The notes: generated from the letters alone by a model not told the origin. 15,174 nucleotides of DNA from Ignavibacteriales bacterium (GCA_003560935.1 PWJF01000448.1:1-15174); one strand, 5' to 3'; shown: positions 7,142 through 14,524, numbered from the stretch's first letter. Program-made: numbers and translations.

Positions 7142-7177
7142 TAATTAATGTTGGTTCAACATTTTGAGGAGGGCATT

Positions 7178-8599
7178 ATGAGAGCAATTCTACAAACCGC
7201 TTTTACCCTACTGTTTCTGCCTGTTTTATTCGGTTTCAATACACAACTCGTTGCGGAGGAAGAAAACCAGATTACCGTTCGGGTCATTCTTCCCACCGGA
7301 CAGGTAGCTAACGTAGAAGAACTGGTTGAAGGAGAGGCGGTAGATATAGTCGGAATGACTTTTCCGTTTCAATATCTCAACGGCGGGAAATTGCTATTTC
7401 CCGAGGGTTCGATAAACGAACATATCACACTCGATATTGAGATCCCGGACTATGTAACATTGCAGGAAAACGCCGTCAATTTCGGTGAAAACATAGCCAG
7501 CGCAATCCGCCTGCGCGTGAACAACGGGGACGACTACGCAAGTCCTTACTACTTCGAAAAACCGATAGAATTAACCCTGCCGATTCCTGAAAACCTGCCT
7601 ACTTCTATCGGGGAACAGGTTAGTTCTTTCGTCCTTGCATACAGAGATACGGAAGGGAACTTCGATACGACCGGTATACGCACACGTGTCCGCGACGAGG
7701 TAGAGCGGATCCTTACGGCCGAAGTGGATCATTTTTCGGATATCGTGATGATTCCTTCATCCGCACTTAACAACGACGAAGATAAAGATAAACATACTAT
7801 AACTGTAGAAGTACAGTTACCCTCGGGACAGGTTGCAGATTTATCGGAACTTGTCGAAGGCACCGCGCTCAATATCGTCGGTCTGACATTCCCGTTCCAG
7901 TATCTGAACGGAGGGAAACTGCTCTTTCCGGAAGGATCGCTGAATGAGAACATTACCCTGACTATCAAAGTCCCGGATTTTGCGACACTCGCCGATAATG
8001 CCGTATCGTTCGGGGATCAGATCGCAAGCGCCGTCCGGTTTATCGTTTCAACGGATGAAGGAGAGATAAGTCCCTATTATTTCGAAAAACCGATAGAATT
8101 AACCCTGCCGATTCCTGAAAACCTGCCTACTTCTATCGGTGAACAGGTTAGTTCTTTCGTCCTTGCATACAGAGATACGGAAGGGAACTTCGATACGACC
8201 GGCGTACGCACACGTGTTCGCGACGAGGTAGAGCGGATCCTTATGGCCGAGGTGGATCACTTTTCGGATATCGTTATGGTGCCATCGAGTTATGTCGGAA
8301 CACCTACAACAGTCGATAAAGACAGACAAATACCTGTTGAATTTGCACTGCATCAAAACTATCCGAACCCGTTTAATCCGGAAACGATTATTCAATATGA
8401 CATACCTGAAAGAGTACATGTTCAAATAAATATCTACAACGTGCTCGGACAGAAGATCGCAACTCTGGTAAACGAAATGAAAGAACCCGGACAATATAGC
8501 GTTCCCTTCCACTCGGGATCGTTACCGAGTGGCATCTACATTGCAGCGTTTGAGTCAGGTGAGGTGCAAAAAATGATTCGTATGATGTTGCTCAAATAA
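7178..8599 (+). CDS. Secreted protein, two tandem ZU5-like repeats and a type IX sorting domain
   Basis: The start is the ATG at 7178, because GAGGAGGG lies at 7166-7173; this gives 473 residues. A signal peptide (MRAILQTAFTLLFLPVLFG..., cleavage near LVA-EE) is followed by two gap-free copies of a 164-residue module, residues 32-195 and 208-371, with a 528-bp period. Each copy has LLFPEGS, PYYFEKPIELTLPIP and VDHFSDIVM. This pattern recalls ZU5-like beta modules that end in an HFS motif, but I hold that loosely. Residues 388-473 (NYPNPFNP from 394, IYNVLGQ, LPSGIYIAAF) are a type IX secretion C-terminal sorting domain, so the protein should be exported across the outer membrane and anchored or released. 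The repeat halves differ sharply in nucleotide identity. Function unknown. Confidence 0.85.
   Translation: MRAILQTAFTLLFLPVLFGFNTQLVAEEENQITVRVILPTGQVANVEELVEGEAVDIVGMTFPFQYLNGGKLLFPEGSINEHITLDIEIPDYVTLQENAVNFGENIASAIRLRVNNGDDYASPYYFEKPIELTLPIPENLPTSIGEQVSSFVLAYRDTEGNFDTTGIRTRVRDEVERILTAEVDHFSDIVMIPSSALNNDEDKDKHTITVEVQLPSGQVADLSELVEGTALNIVGLTFPFQYLNGGKLLFPEGSLNENITLTIKVPDFATLADNAVSFGDQIASAVRFIVSTDEGEISPYYFEKPIELTLPIPENLPTSIGEQVSSFVLAYRDTEGNFDTTGVRTRVRDEVERILMAEVDHFSDIVMVPSSYVGTPTTVDKDRQIPVEFALHQNYPNPFNPETIIQYDIPERVHVQINIYNVLGQKIATLVNEMKEPGQYSVPFHSGSLPSGIYIAAFESGEVQKMIRMMLLK
7271..8290 (+). repeat. Tandem intragenic repeat, 528-bp period, mosaic identity
   Basis: Unit A (7271-7762) and unit B (7799-8290) align without gaps. 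From 7553 to 7744 against 8081 to 8272 I count about seven differences in 192 bp. In the first 282 bp the units differ at many positions, including silent ones: the shared FPFQYLNGGKLLFPEGS has synonymous changes at about 10 of its 17 codons. The sharp switch points to recent gene conversion of the 3' part of the units. Confidence 0.9.
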
Positions 8600-8623
8600 A
8601 CAGATCATAAACATCAAATAAAA

Positions 8624-8656
8624 AGGCCCGGAAGATTACAGAATACTTCCGGGCCT
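8624..8656. terminator. Bidirectional terminator between convergent exported-protein genes
   Basis: AGGCCCGGAAG (8624-8634) and CTTCCGGGCCT (8646-8656) make a perfect 11-bp stem with an 11-base loop. CTTTATTTAT follows on the plus strand and TTTTATTTG on the minus strand. It can end both the gene stopping at 8599 and the protease gene stopping at 8683. Its minus-strand sequence is clearly related to the hairpin at 10945-10981. Confidence 0.88.
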
Positions 8657-8682
8657 CTTTATTTATGTAACCGTTCTACTAT

Positions 8683-10929
8683 TTATTTAATAAAAGTCGC
8701 TCGCATTGTCTTTGTGAAATCACCTGCCTCGATCGTATAGAAATATACGCCGCTCGATAAATGTGATGCATCGAATAAAAGATTATAATTGCCGGCTTCA
8801 TGTTCTTTATTCACGGGTTCTGCCACCAATTGTCCGAGTAAATTATATATACGTATCGTCACATGTTCCCGCTCTGCTATACCGTATCGGATTGTCGTCA
8901 CAGGATTGAAAGGATTGGGATAGTTTTGCTCGAGAAAATACGAGGATGGTATATCCTCCTGCACTCCGTCGACGGATACGATTGCTCCGGTCGACACCAC
9001 CGCATCATACACATCGACTTTGCCGTATCCCCAGGTAGTATTAGGCAGTGCACCTGTGAAATCATCGCTTCGTGCGATCGAGGTTAATATATCTTTTAAT
9101 TGATATGTATGGAGCGATGGATCTTCATCGAAGAGCAGCGCTACCGTCCCCGTTATATGCGGCGTCGACATGCTCGTCCCCTCCAGTAACACGTAACCCG
9201 GCAGTTCGGTTCGCCTGCTTGAAGGGAATGATGCATCTTCTGATAATGCAGCTGCGATGATTTGCCCGGGAGCAGTAATAATCGGCTTTAATCTGCCGTC
9301 GCGTGTCGGTCCGCCCCCGCTGAACGATGATATCTCACCTATTGTACCCGAAATCGACCGGGTATTTCCGTTTATATCCGTCCAGCTATTTTTTGACATA
9401 TATGAACCGACAGTCACTGCTCCTTCAGCCGTTCCCGGTATTGTAACCGTATACTCGCGTCCGGTTGAGGGCGTAAAAGATACGTTGTTACCGAAGGTTG
9501 ATGTAATGTTCCACATATTATATCGAACATTCCCGTCACCGGATTCATGTTCGAGTGATATATCCCAGGTACCCGATTCCGGAGGAATACTATCATCCGT
9601 ATCGGTGATTTCTATATAAAAAAGGCGTGCATCTTTTTCATTCTTTCCATATGACTCAATAATAATTTTACCGTCGTCGGTATCTTTTGTGTCATTGCTT
9701 CCGCTACCGACGCTTAACGAATACCCATTTGGCGAAGTAATCGTTAGGTTCATTGTTTCCGCCGGAATCGGACCGGGACCCGGGTCATCGAGATTTTCAT
9801 ACCAAAGCAAATTAATCAGATAATTTGTATTGGTGGGAGTATAATTATTTATTGTCATCGACGTCGACGCCGTATCCGACGGAGCAAGAATTCCTCCATT
9901 GTGAATATCGAATCCGCCGCTGTTGCCTGAAGCAACAACAACCGCTCTGCCGGGTTCTTGAACAAATTCAGTTATCGCTTTCTCCTGCGGAGTTGTACCG
10001 TCGTGTGCACCGCCGTGTCCGCCGAGACTGAGATTCACCGCTGCAGGTTTTCCCAGGTCATCTGCGAGTGAGAAAATATAGTTCATTCCATCGATGACGA
10101 CTGAACTGGATATACCGGAAGCTGGTACACGAACAACGACGATATCGGCTTCGGGAGCTATACCCGTATATACCCCGTCACTTTTACTTCCATTCCCGGC
10201 GGCAATACCCGCCACGTGCGTTCCATGTCCGTTCGAATCACGGGTGCGTACCGGATTACCGGTTTCACCCGTCAGCGTGGCATCGATATCCTCCTTTGTA
10301 TACTGTACGCCGTAATCAAACCCCGGGGGATGGGATTCGTTATTATCCGGTTCGAGTGTTGTATCCCACACCGACAGAATCCGTGTTCCCTGGTCAGGGT
10401 CCGTGAAAAGGAAATCGGGATGGAAGATATCGATTCCCGTATCAATTATACCAACGATGACACCATTTCCTTTATATGATCTCTCGAGACCGTCGCCGTC
10501 CTGCACACGAACGGCATCGATTTCCGATCGGCTGGTATCCAAAAATACATCCATCGATGCACCGTATTCGATCAAGCTCGGACCGCTGTGCCCTGCAACA
10601 TAGTGGAGTTTTTGCAGACCGACGCGAGCGGTCGAGAAATTCTGAAATATTGTATTCCTATGGATATTAAGCTGTTCAATTATGTTCTGCGGGCCGTGGA
10701 TTACGACATGAACTATCAGATCATCGAGATCCCCGTTGAAGAGCGAATCAATTGCCTCTGGAAAATAATTTGCCCGGAACATATCGGGTGTTATACCCTC
10801 ATGGCGCAGCATATGTTTCAGAAAGGGGTCGAGTACATTCCATCGGTCGGTTTCCTGTGCCGGAAGTAATAGCGGCAAAATTACCGGTAAAATCAGTATG
10901 AGAGCACACATTTTGATAAAAATTTTCAT
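8683..10929 (-). CDS. Subtilisin-like S8 serine protease with a type IX sorting domain
   Basis: This 748-residue protein is an exported serine protease. After a signal peptide (hydrophobic to about residue 24, LLLPA-Q) and an N-terminal stretch to about 150, the S8 catalytic domain shows the full triad: Asp163 (IIDTGID), His235 (NGHGTHVAG) and Ser586 (EGTSMSTPH), with Asn336 (ASGNSG) for the oxyanion hole. A long insert (about 365-500), probably beta-rich, lies between Asn336 and the Ser. The end (NYPNPFNP from 669, IYNLLGQLV, SGVYFYTIEA) is a type IX secretion sorting domain. A GTG at 10935 is in frame, but GAGGTGA overlaps it and serves the ATG at 10929, so that start is used. A terminator-like hairpin lies immediately upstream. 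Natural substrates are unknown; surface or extracellular proteolysis is likely. Confidence 0.94.
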   Translation of the reverse strand: MKIFIKMCALILILPVILPLLLPAQETDRWNVLDPFLKHMLRHEGITPDMFRANYFPEAIDSLFNGDLDDLIVHVVIHGPQNIIEQLNIHRNTIFQNFSTARVGLQKLHYVAGHSGPSLIEYGASMDVFLDTSRSEIDAVRVQDGDGLERSYKGNGVIVGIIDTGIDIFHPDFLFTDPDQGTRILSVWDTTLEPDNNESHPPGFDYGVQYTKEDIDATLTGETGNPVRTRDSNGHGTHVAGIAAGNGSKSDGVYTGIAPEADIVVVRVPASGISSSVVIDGMNYIFSLADDLGKPAAVNLSLGGHGGAHDGTTPQEKAITEFVQEPGRAVVVASGNSGGFDIHNGGILAPSDTASTSMTINNYTPTNTNYLINLLWYENLDDPGPGPIPAETMNLTITSPNGYSLSVGSGSNDTKDTDDGKIIIESYGKNEKDARLFYIEITDTDDSIPPESGTWDISLEHESGDGNVRYNMWNITSTFGNNVSFTPSTGREYTVTIPGTAEGAVTVGSYMSKNSWTDINGNTRSISGTIGEISSFSGGGPTRDGRLKPIITAPGQIIAAALSEDASFPSSRRTELPGYVLLEGTSMSTPHITGTVALLFDEDPSLHTYQLKDILTSIARSDDFTGALPNTTWGYGKVDVYDAVVSTGAIVSVDGVQEDIPSSYFLEQNYPNPFNPVTTIRYGIAEREHVTIRIYNLLGQLVAEPVNKEHEAGNYNLLFDASHLSSGVYFYTIEAGDFTKTMRATFIK

Positions 10930-10944
10930 ATTCACCTCGATAAA

Positions 10945-10981
10945 AAAGGCTCGGAAATAATCAGAAAATTTCCGAGCCTTT
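10945..10981 (-). terminator. Terminator hairpin of the Kelch gene, abutting the protease start
   Basis: On the minus strand a 13-bp stem (AAAGGCTCGGAAA with TTTCCGAGCCTTT) and an 11-base loop end in a run of six Ts. It would end the transcript of the Kelch lipoprotein gene, which stops at 11026. The protease ribosome site GAGGTGA begins only a few bases after the T-run and its ATG is at 10929, so there is no room for a promoter between them. The hairpin may act as an attenuator or a partial terminator. Confidence 0.8.
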
Positions 10982-11025
10982 ACAAGATATGTAACCGCGA
11001 TACGTATTGCAGGTTTTTTATATAG

Positions 11026-12759
11026 TTAGTAATACCACACCGCACTACGTTTATTTCCGTTGTTGTTCACATCGTCACCGCCAAGAACCATAACACGGGC
11101 TACCCCATCGGCATCTACATAACTAATGGCAGCATGATTAAAAAGGTTCCCGCCCCCCTGGCTGGTTATAGTATTGGCTCCGGTGGCCCCCTGGAATGTG
11201 CCGACCGATCCGTCGCTGTTAACCTGAGCGTATGAGTTTTCGGACGAACCTGTATGAGCGCCGTTGTAGAGTCCTCCGGTAATGAGCACATTTCCACCAG
11301 CCATCAGTGCGGAATGTTTGCTTGTTCGTTTCGTCCACGTCTCCGAATTCACCTGCCAGCCGCTTTCGGTAAGTTCTCCTGTTCGCAGATTGATCCGTGC
11401 ATATATAACCTGATCTAATTTACTGTCATTATTCGTATAGTTCCCATCATTCGGATTGACAGCTGCGTTATCTCCGCCTACGGCATAGAGATAGCCGCCG
11501 AACGAAGAAAATCGATGATACGCCCGCGGCGACGGAAGTGATGCAAGCTGTTCCCATTCCCCGAGTATGCCAAGAGAATCGATGCGTGCGCGATAAACAG
11601 ACGATACGGGTTCATGATCGTTCGTTGCTCCTCCCGCAACGTACATCCAGCTTCTGAAAATAGCCGCACCCGCCGAATGCACGGGCTCCGGAAGCTGCCG
11701 TACCGTCGACCAACTGCCTAGACTACCGTCGGATTGTACTGGTGCCCGGTAAATGGTCGATACCGGCTGACCATCGACCTCGCTGATTCCGCCGAGTATA
11801 TAAATGTAGCCGTCATTATTCACACGGGAGTTAAACGGCGAGGCGACAACCGCGGTTTGAAATGCACGAGCAACCGGTAAGGAGGTTGCAGACTGCCATG
11901 CACCAAGCTGTCCGCCCGGCTGTAAATTAGCAAAATAAACACCGGTTTGCGGTTCATTTGAGCTCTCCGCTCCGCCTGCGACATGGACATAGTTTGACGT
12001 GCCGTTCTGTGTTGCAACGGGAAGGAATGCTGCCGAATGCCCGCTCAATCCTTCCGGAAGCTCGGTCGTCTCAGACCAGTTAATAACCGACGGACTGAAT
12101 GTTGCTGTTTCGGTTACGGTAAACGGTAGTGCATTACTTGTTCCCGTAGCGTTCGTAACCACAATATCTCCTGTTTCGGCACCGGATGGTACTTGTGTTA
12201 CGATGAATGTATCTGTCCAGTCGTCCGGACTTGCAATCACGGCAGCTATCAATCCGCCGTTACCGTCGGAGAAGTAAACGGCTCCATCACCCTGCACATC
12301 TCCGAACGCATAGCCTTCGACTATAACGGTACTTCCATGATTCCCCGATGGTTTGGTTGCGCCATTTACATACCGGATGGTCGGGCCTATAACGGTAAAA
12401 GCCGCATCACGTTTAGTCTCGGTACCGTCGGTGTTGCGAATCGTAACATCGTACGTTACTCCGCTATCAACACCGGCAGGTACAAAAGCATAAATGACCG
12501 TACCGTTGCTCACCTCGACGTTATCTGCACTTAAAGATCCCAGATAGACAGATACATCAGAACGGAATGCACTGCCGGTAATGGTGAGCTCGGTTCCTAC
12601 CGTGCCCGATGAAGGAGTTATTTCGATAATAGACGGGACGGGACCGTCAGGTCCTGGACCCGTAGGTTTAGACGTACACCCTGTAAGGAAAAAGACCAGC
12701 AGGGCCACCCCTATCGTACAAACGAACGTCTGCTTCGTGAATTTATTCAATCCTCTCAT
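11026..12759 (-). CDS. Lipoprotein with two IPT/TIG domains and a six-bladed Kelch propeller
   Basis: The 577-residue protein starts with a lipoprotein signal peptide (FVCTIGVALLVFFLTGC, lipidated Cys28) and a Pro/Gly-rich linker (KPTGPGPDGP). Two immunoglobulin-like IPT/TIG domains follow, about 41-124 (PSIIEITPSSGTVGTELTITG) and about 125-216. Residues 225-577 contain six Kelch units, each with a hydrophobic-GG pair (near 262, 323, 376, 428, 495 and 560) and several with a G-x-W...LP strand, which predicts a six-bladed beta-propeller. Such proteins usually bind glycans or proteins at the cell surface; the ligand here is unknown. The ATG has a GGAGGT ribosome site four bases upstream. There is no sorting domain, so anchoring is by lipid. 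It may be co-transcribed with the protease downstream. Confidence 0.9.
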   Translation of the reverse strand: MRGLNKFTKQTFVCTIGVALLVFFLTGCTSKPTGPGPDGPVPSIIEITPSSGTVGTELTITGSAFRSDVSVYLGSLSADNVEVSNGTVIYAFVPAGVDSGVTYDVTIRNTDGTETKRDAAFTVIGPTIRYVNGATKPSGNHGSTVIVEGYAFGDVQGDGAVYFSDGNGGLIAAVIASPDDWTDTFIVTQVPSGAETGDIVVTNATGTSNALPFTVTETATFSPSVINWSETTELPEGLSGHSAAFLPVATQNGTSNYVHVAGGAESSNEPQTGVYFANLQPGGQLGAWQSATSLPVARAFQTAVVASPFNSRVNNDGYIYILGGISEVDGQPVSTIYRAPVQSDGSLGSWSTVRQLPEPVHSAGAAIFRSWMYVAGGATNDHEPVSSVYRARIDSLGILGEWEQLASLPSPRAYHRFSSFGGYLYAVGGDNAAVNPNDGNYTNNDSKLDQVIYARINLRTGELTESGWQVNSETWTKRTSKHSALMAGGNVLITGGLYNGAHTGSSENSYAQVNSDGSVGTFQGATGANTITSQGGGNLFNHAAISYVDADGVARVMVLGGDDVNNNGNKRSAVWYY

Positions 12760-12990
12760 TGGACCTCCAAATTAATCATGTATTATTTGATTACGAATAA
12801 GAATACGTCATATCCGAAAAAAAGATTATTATGGTAAACTATACTTCAAAATGTATGCCAAAATAAACTTCGATGCCCTAACATATTAATAATTAGTAAG
12901 TTATGAGAAATAGGAAAGATAATTTAAACTGCGGGAGGTAATTTTTTCCGGCACTTCTATTACAAATTACAGCATTATATATTCAGAATT
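12760..12990. other. AT-rich spacer between speE and the Kelch gene
   Basis: Both flanking genes are on the minus strand. Beyond the GGAGGT ribosome site of the Kelch gene next to 12759 I see no promoter with good -35 and -10 boxes, no strong terminator after speE and no credible small gene. Readthrough from speDE is possible. Confidence 0.5.
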
Positions 12991-13878
12991 CTAAATTTCT
13001 CCTACCAACAATCGTTTCAGGTCACCCGATATTGCAAAGGCGGAATTAAGAATTTGTTCATTTAAATAGCGAAGAGAGGAATCATTCCGCAAGAGGAACT
13101 CTCTGACCCGCGAAGCGTCGTTCGTAAGAGAAAGTACCTCCTGTTTCGTTCCCATCATCATGTAAATTTGTCCCGAAGGATATGTAGGCATGGGTATGCG
13201 GTACGGTAGTACGGTAGAAAAGATTCTGCAAAACAGAGTGTGTATTTGTTTCAAAATTTCAGGATACACATACGGCGATTCGGATTGTGCGACGACGATA
13301 CCGTAATCGTCGCTTAACCGGTGACAGGATTGATAGAACTCCAGTGTGAAGAGTCCCTCCGCCGGTCCGACGGGATCGGATGAATCTACAATCACGATAG
13401 AGTACTGCGATGATTGAGCTTTGTGTACGAATGCCACACCGTCTTCAGTATAGACATGCACACGGGGATCGTCAAGACTTGAAGCGAGTGATGGGAAATA
13501 GCGTTTGCATGAATCGATAACTTCGGCGTCAATTTCTACCAGATCGATTCGTCGAATACGATCGTGTTTCAGCAGTTCGCGAACAGTTCCGCCGTCGCCT
13601 CCGCCGATCACCAGTGCGTTTACCGGCCCGGGATGCAGCAGCACAGGAATATGTACAATCATCTCATGATAATTCGCTTCATCGCACTCGCATACATTCA
13701 CACAACCGTCGAGAATGAGCATTCTCCCGTAATCATACGAATCGGCTATCTCTACAAGTTGGTAGGGACTTCGCTTACTATACAGCAGCTCTTTTAGTTT
13801 GTATCGAACGGTTGTATGTTCCGGGCCAACTTCTTCCAGATATATCGATCCTCCCTCATACTTGATCGCACCTTGCAT
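12991..13878 (-). CDS. speE: Spermidine synthase SpeE
   Basis: SpeE transfers the aminopropyl group of decarboxylated SAM to putrescine, giving spermidine and methylthioadenosine. The 295-residue protein has the family motifs in order: LILDGCVNVCECDEANYHEM (55-73), the nucleotide-binding VIGGGDGGTVREL (90-102), VEID (Glu115 and Asp117) and DSSDPVGPAE (Asp165 and Asp168), then PTYPSGQIYMMMG. Residue 61 is Asn where I expect Gln from memory of the family. It starts 5 bases after the speD stop and has no clear ribosome site of its own, so it is probably coupled to speD, the partner that makes its substrate. An aminopropyltransferase for another amine is possible, but SpeE is the simplest reading. 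Confidence 0.95.
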   Translation of the reverse strand: MQGAIKYEGGSIYLEEVGPEHTTVRYKLKELLYSKRSPYQLVEIADSYDYGRMLILDGCVNVCECDEANYHEMIVHIPVLLHPGPVNALVIGGGDGGTVRELLKHDRIRRIDLVEIDAEVIDSCKRYFPSLASSLDDPRVHVYTEDGVAFVHKAQSSQYSIVIVDSSDPVGPAEGLFTLEFYQSCHRLSDDYGIVVAQSESPYVYPEILKQIHTLFCRIFSTVLPYRIPMPTYPSGQIYMMMGTKQEVLSLTNDASRVREFLLRNDSSLRYLNEQILNSAFAISGDLKRLLVGEI

Positions 13879-13883
13879 GTCAG

Positions 13884-14270
13884 TTACGTTGGTGTTTGTG
13901 CATAGCTCCGCTCCTGCTCGCCGACGGTAACGCCCCGGAGTATACGCGATACGTGCATCCGGTTGGCGCCAAGTATATACTTCACCTCGTCGGCAATATC
14001 GCCCGGATCGATGTCGGTGCCGCAGGTAAAAATATCCAAAGCAGCGTACCGGTACTCAGGCCAGGTGTGAATTGCAACGTGCGATTCAGCTATGATAACG
14101 GCACCGCTTATACCATGGGGATTAAATTGGTGAAATACGCTATCGACAACCGTAGCGCCGGCTTTTGTAGCCGCTTCAACGATAGATTGCTCGAGAAGTC
14201 TGTTATCGTTCAGAATATTCTCATCACAATCGAAGAGTTCGACTGCTAACTGTATGCCAAGAGCTTTCAA
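13884..14270 (-). CDS. speD: S-adenosylmethionine decarboxylase proenzyme SpeD
   Basis: SpeD decarboxylates SAM to give the aminopropyl donor for SpeE. The 128-residue proenzyme is of the short bacterial class. Self-cleavage occurs at Glu62-Ser63 in IIAESHVAIHTWPEYRYAALDIFTCG, leaving Ser63 as the pyruvoyl group; His68 and Cys83 are the known processing and catalytic residues of this class. The start is TTG at 14270: it gives the standard opening (MKALGIQLAVELFDCD), no in-frame ATG lies nearby, and GGAGGG (14285-14280) plus AGGA (14278-14275) lie upstream. The gene is preceded by a predicted leader of about 125 bases with strong inverted repeats, and it leads the speDE operon. Confidence 0.96.
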   Translation of the reverse strand: MKALGIQLAVELFDCDENILNDNRLLEQSIVEAATKAGATVVDSVFHQFNPHGISGAVIIAESHVAIHTWPEYRYAALDIFTCGTDIDPGDIADEVKYILGANRMHVSRILRGVTVGEQERSYAQTPT

Positions 14271-14320
14271 TGATTCCTGCCCTCCACAATTGTGACTTAA
14301 TACATGATAAAGAACACACC

Positions 14321-14381
14321 CCGTGTCCCGATGATGACTGCGGGACCCCTTGTTTTTTCTATTCGGACACGTCGCCCGAAT
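14321..14381 (-). promoter_or_regulatory. Structured 5' leader of speDE
   Basis: A GC-rich island in an AT-rich spacer holds three possible helices: GTCCCG (14325-14330) with CGGGAC (14341-14346), ATTCGG (14361-14366) with CCGAAT (14376-14381), and CGTGTCC (14322-14328) with GGACACG (14365-14371). The third shares bases with both others, so they exclude each other. This suits a switching leader upstream of the speD ribosome site. I do not recognise a known SAM or polyamine riboswitch in it. On the plus strand the first hairpin is followed by TTGTTTTTTCT, so it could also stop transcripts heading for tilS. Confidence 0.45.
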
Positions 14382-14402
14382 TTTAAGAAATTAAAGATAA
14401 AT

Positions 14403-14431
14403 AATATACATAATTCTGTTTTTCTATGCAA
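14403..14431 (-). promoter_or_regulatory. Promoter of speDE
   Basis: On the minus strand TTGCAT (14431-14426) and TATATT (14408-14403) are 17 bp apart. Transcription would start near 14396, which gives speD a leader of about 125 bases that includes the inverted repeats at 14321-14381. Confidence 0.6.
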
Positions 14432-14468
14432 TTCCGTCAAAAAATATACCAATTTAGAATCTCTTTTA

Positions 14469-14497
14469 TTGAATATCTACCCATTATTCTCTATATT
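14469..14497 (+). promoter_or_regulatory. Promoter of tilS
   Basis: TTGAAT (14469-14474) and TATATT (14492-14497) are 17 bp apart. The predicted first base is near 14504, only about 6 bases before the ATG at 14510 and about 21 before the ATG at 14525. No ribosome binding site is visible before either start. Confidence 0.6.
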
Positions 14498-14524
14498 ACT
14501 TTGATATAAATGTTTAACCGGTGC

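Larger units (their letters stand above)
6767..7147. other. Intergenic region between divergent exported-protein genes
   Basis: These 380 AT-rich bases hold the 10-bp repeats, the palindromic promoter of the minus-strand gene and, at the right end, the plus-strand promoter at 7113-7141. Between about 6850 and 7110 I see no convincing gene or structure. A 41-codon frame at 6936-7061 has no ribosome site and no recognisable sequence. Confidence 0.6.

Noticed and set aside
9257..9619. 120-codon open frame on the plus strand opposite the protease gene
   Set aside because: It overlaps the conserved S8 protease, lacks a ribosome site and shows no family signature.
10933..10935. GTG two codons before the protease ATG as the start
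   Set aside because: It overlaps the GAGGTGA ribosome site, which is well placed for the ATG at 10929.
12193..12534. 113-codon open frame on the plus strand opposite the IPT domains
   Set aside because: Antisense shadow of the Kelch lipoprotein gene, with no supporting signal.
14285..14294. 10-bp palindrome CACAATTGTG next to the speD ribosome site
   Set aside because: A 10-bp palindrome is expected several times by chance in a window of this size, and nothing else supports a regulator site.
14304..14504. 66-codon plus-strand frame between speD and tilS
   Set aside because: It crosses the inverted repeats and both predicted promoters, has no ribosome site, and has a low-complexity AT-rich composition at its end.
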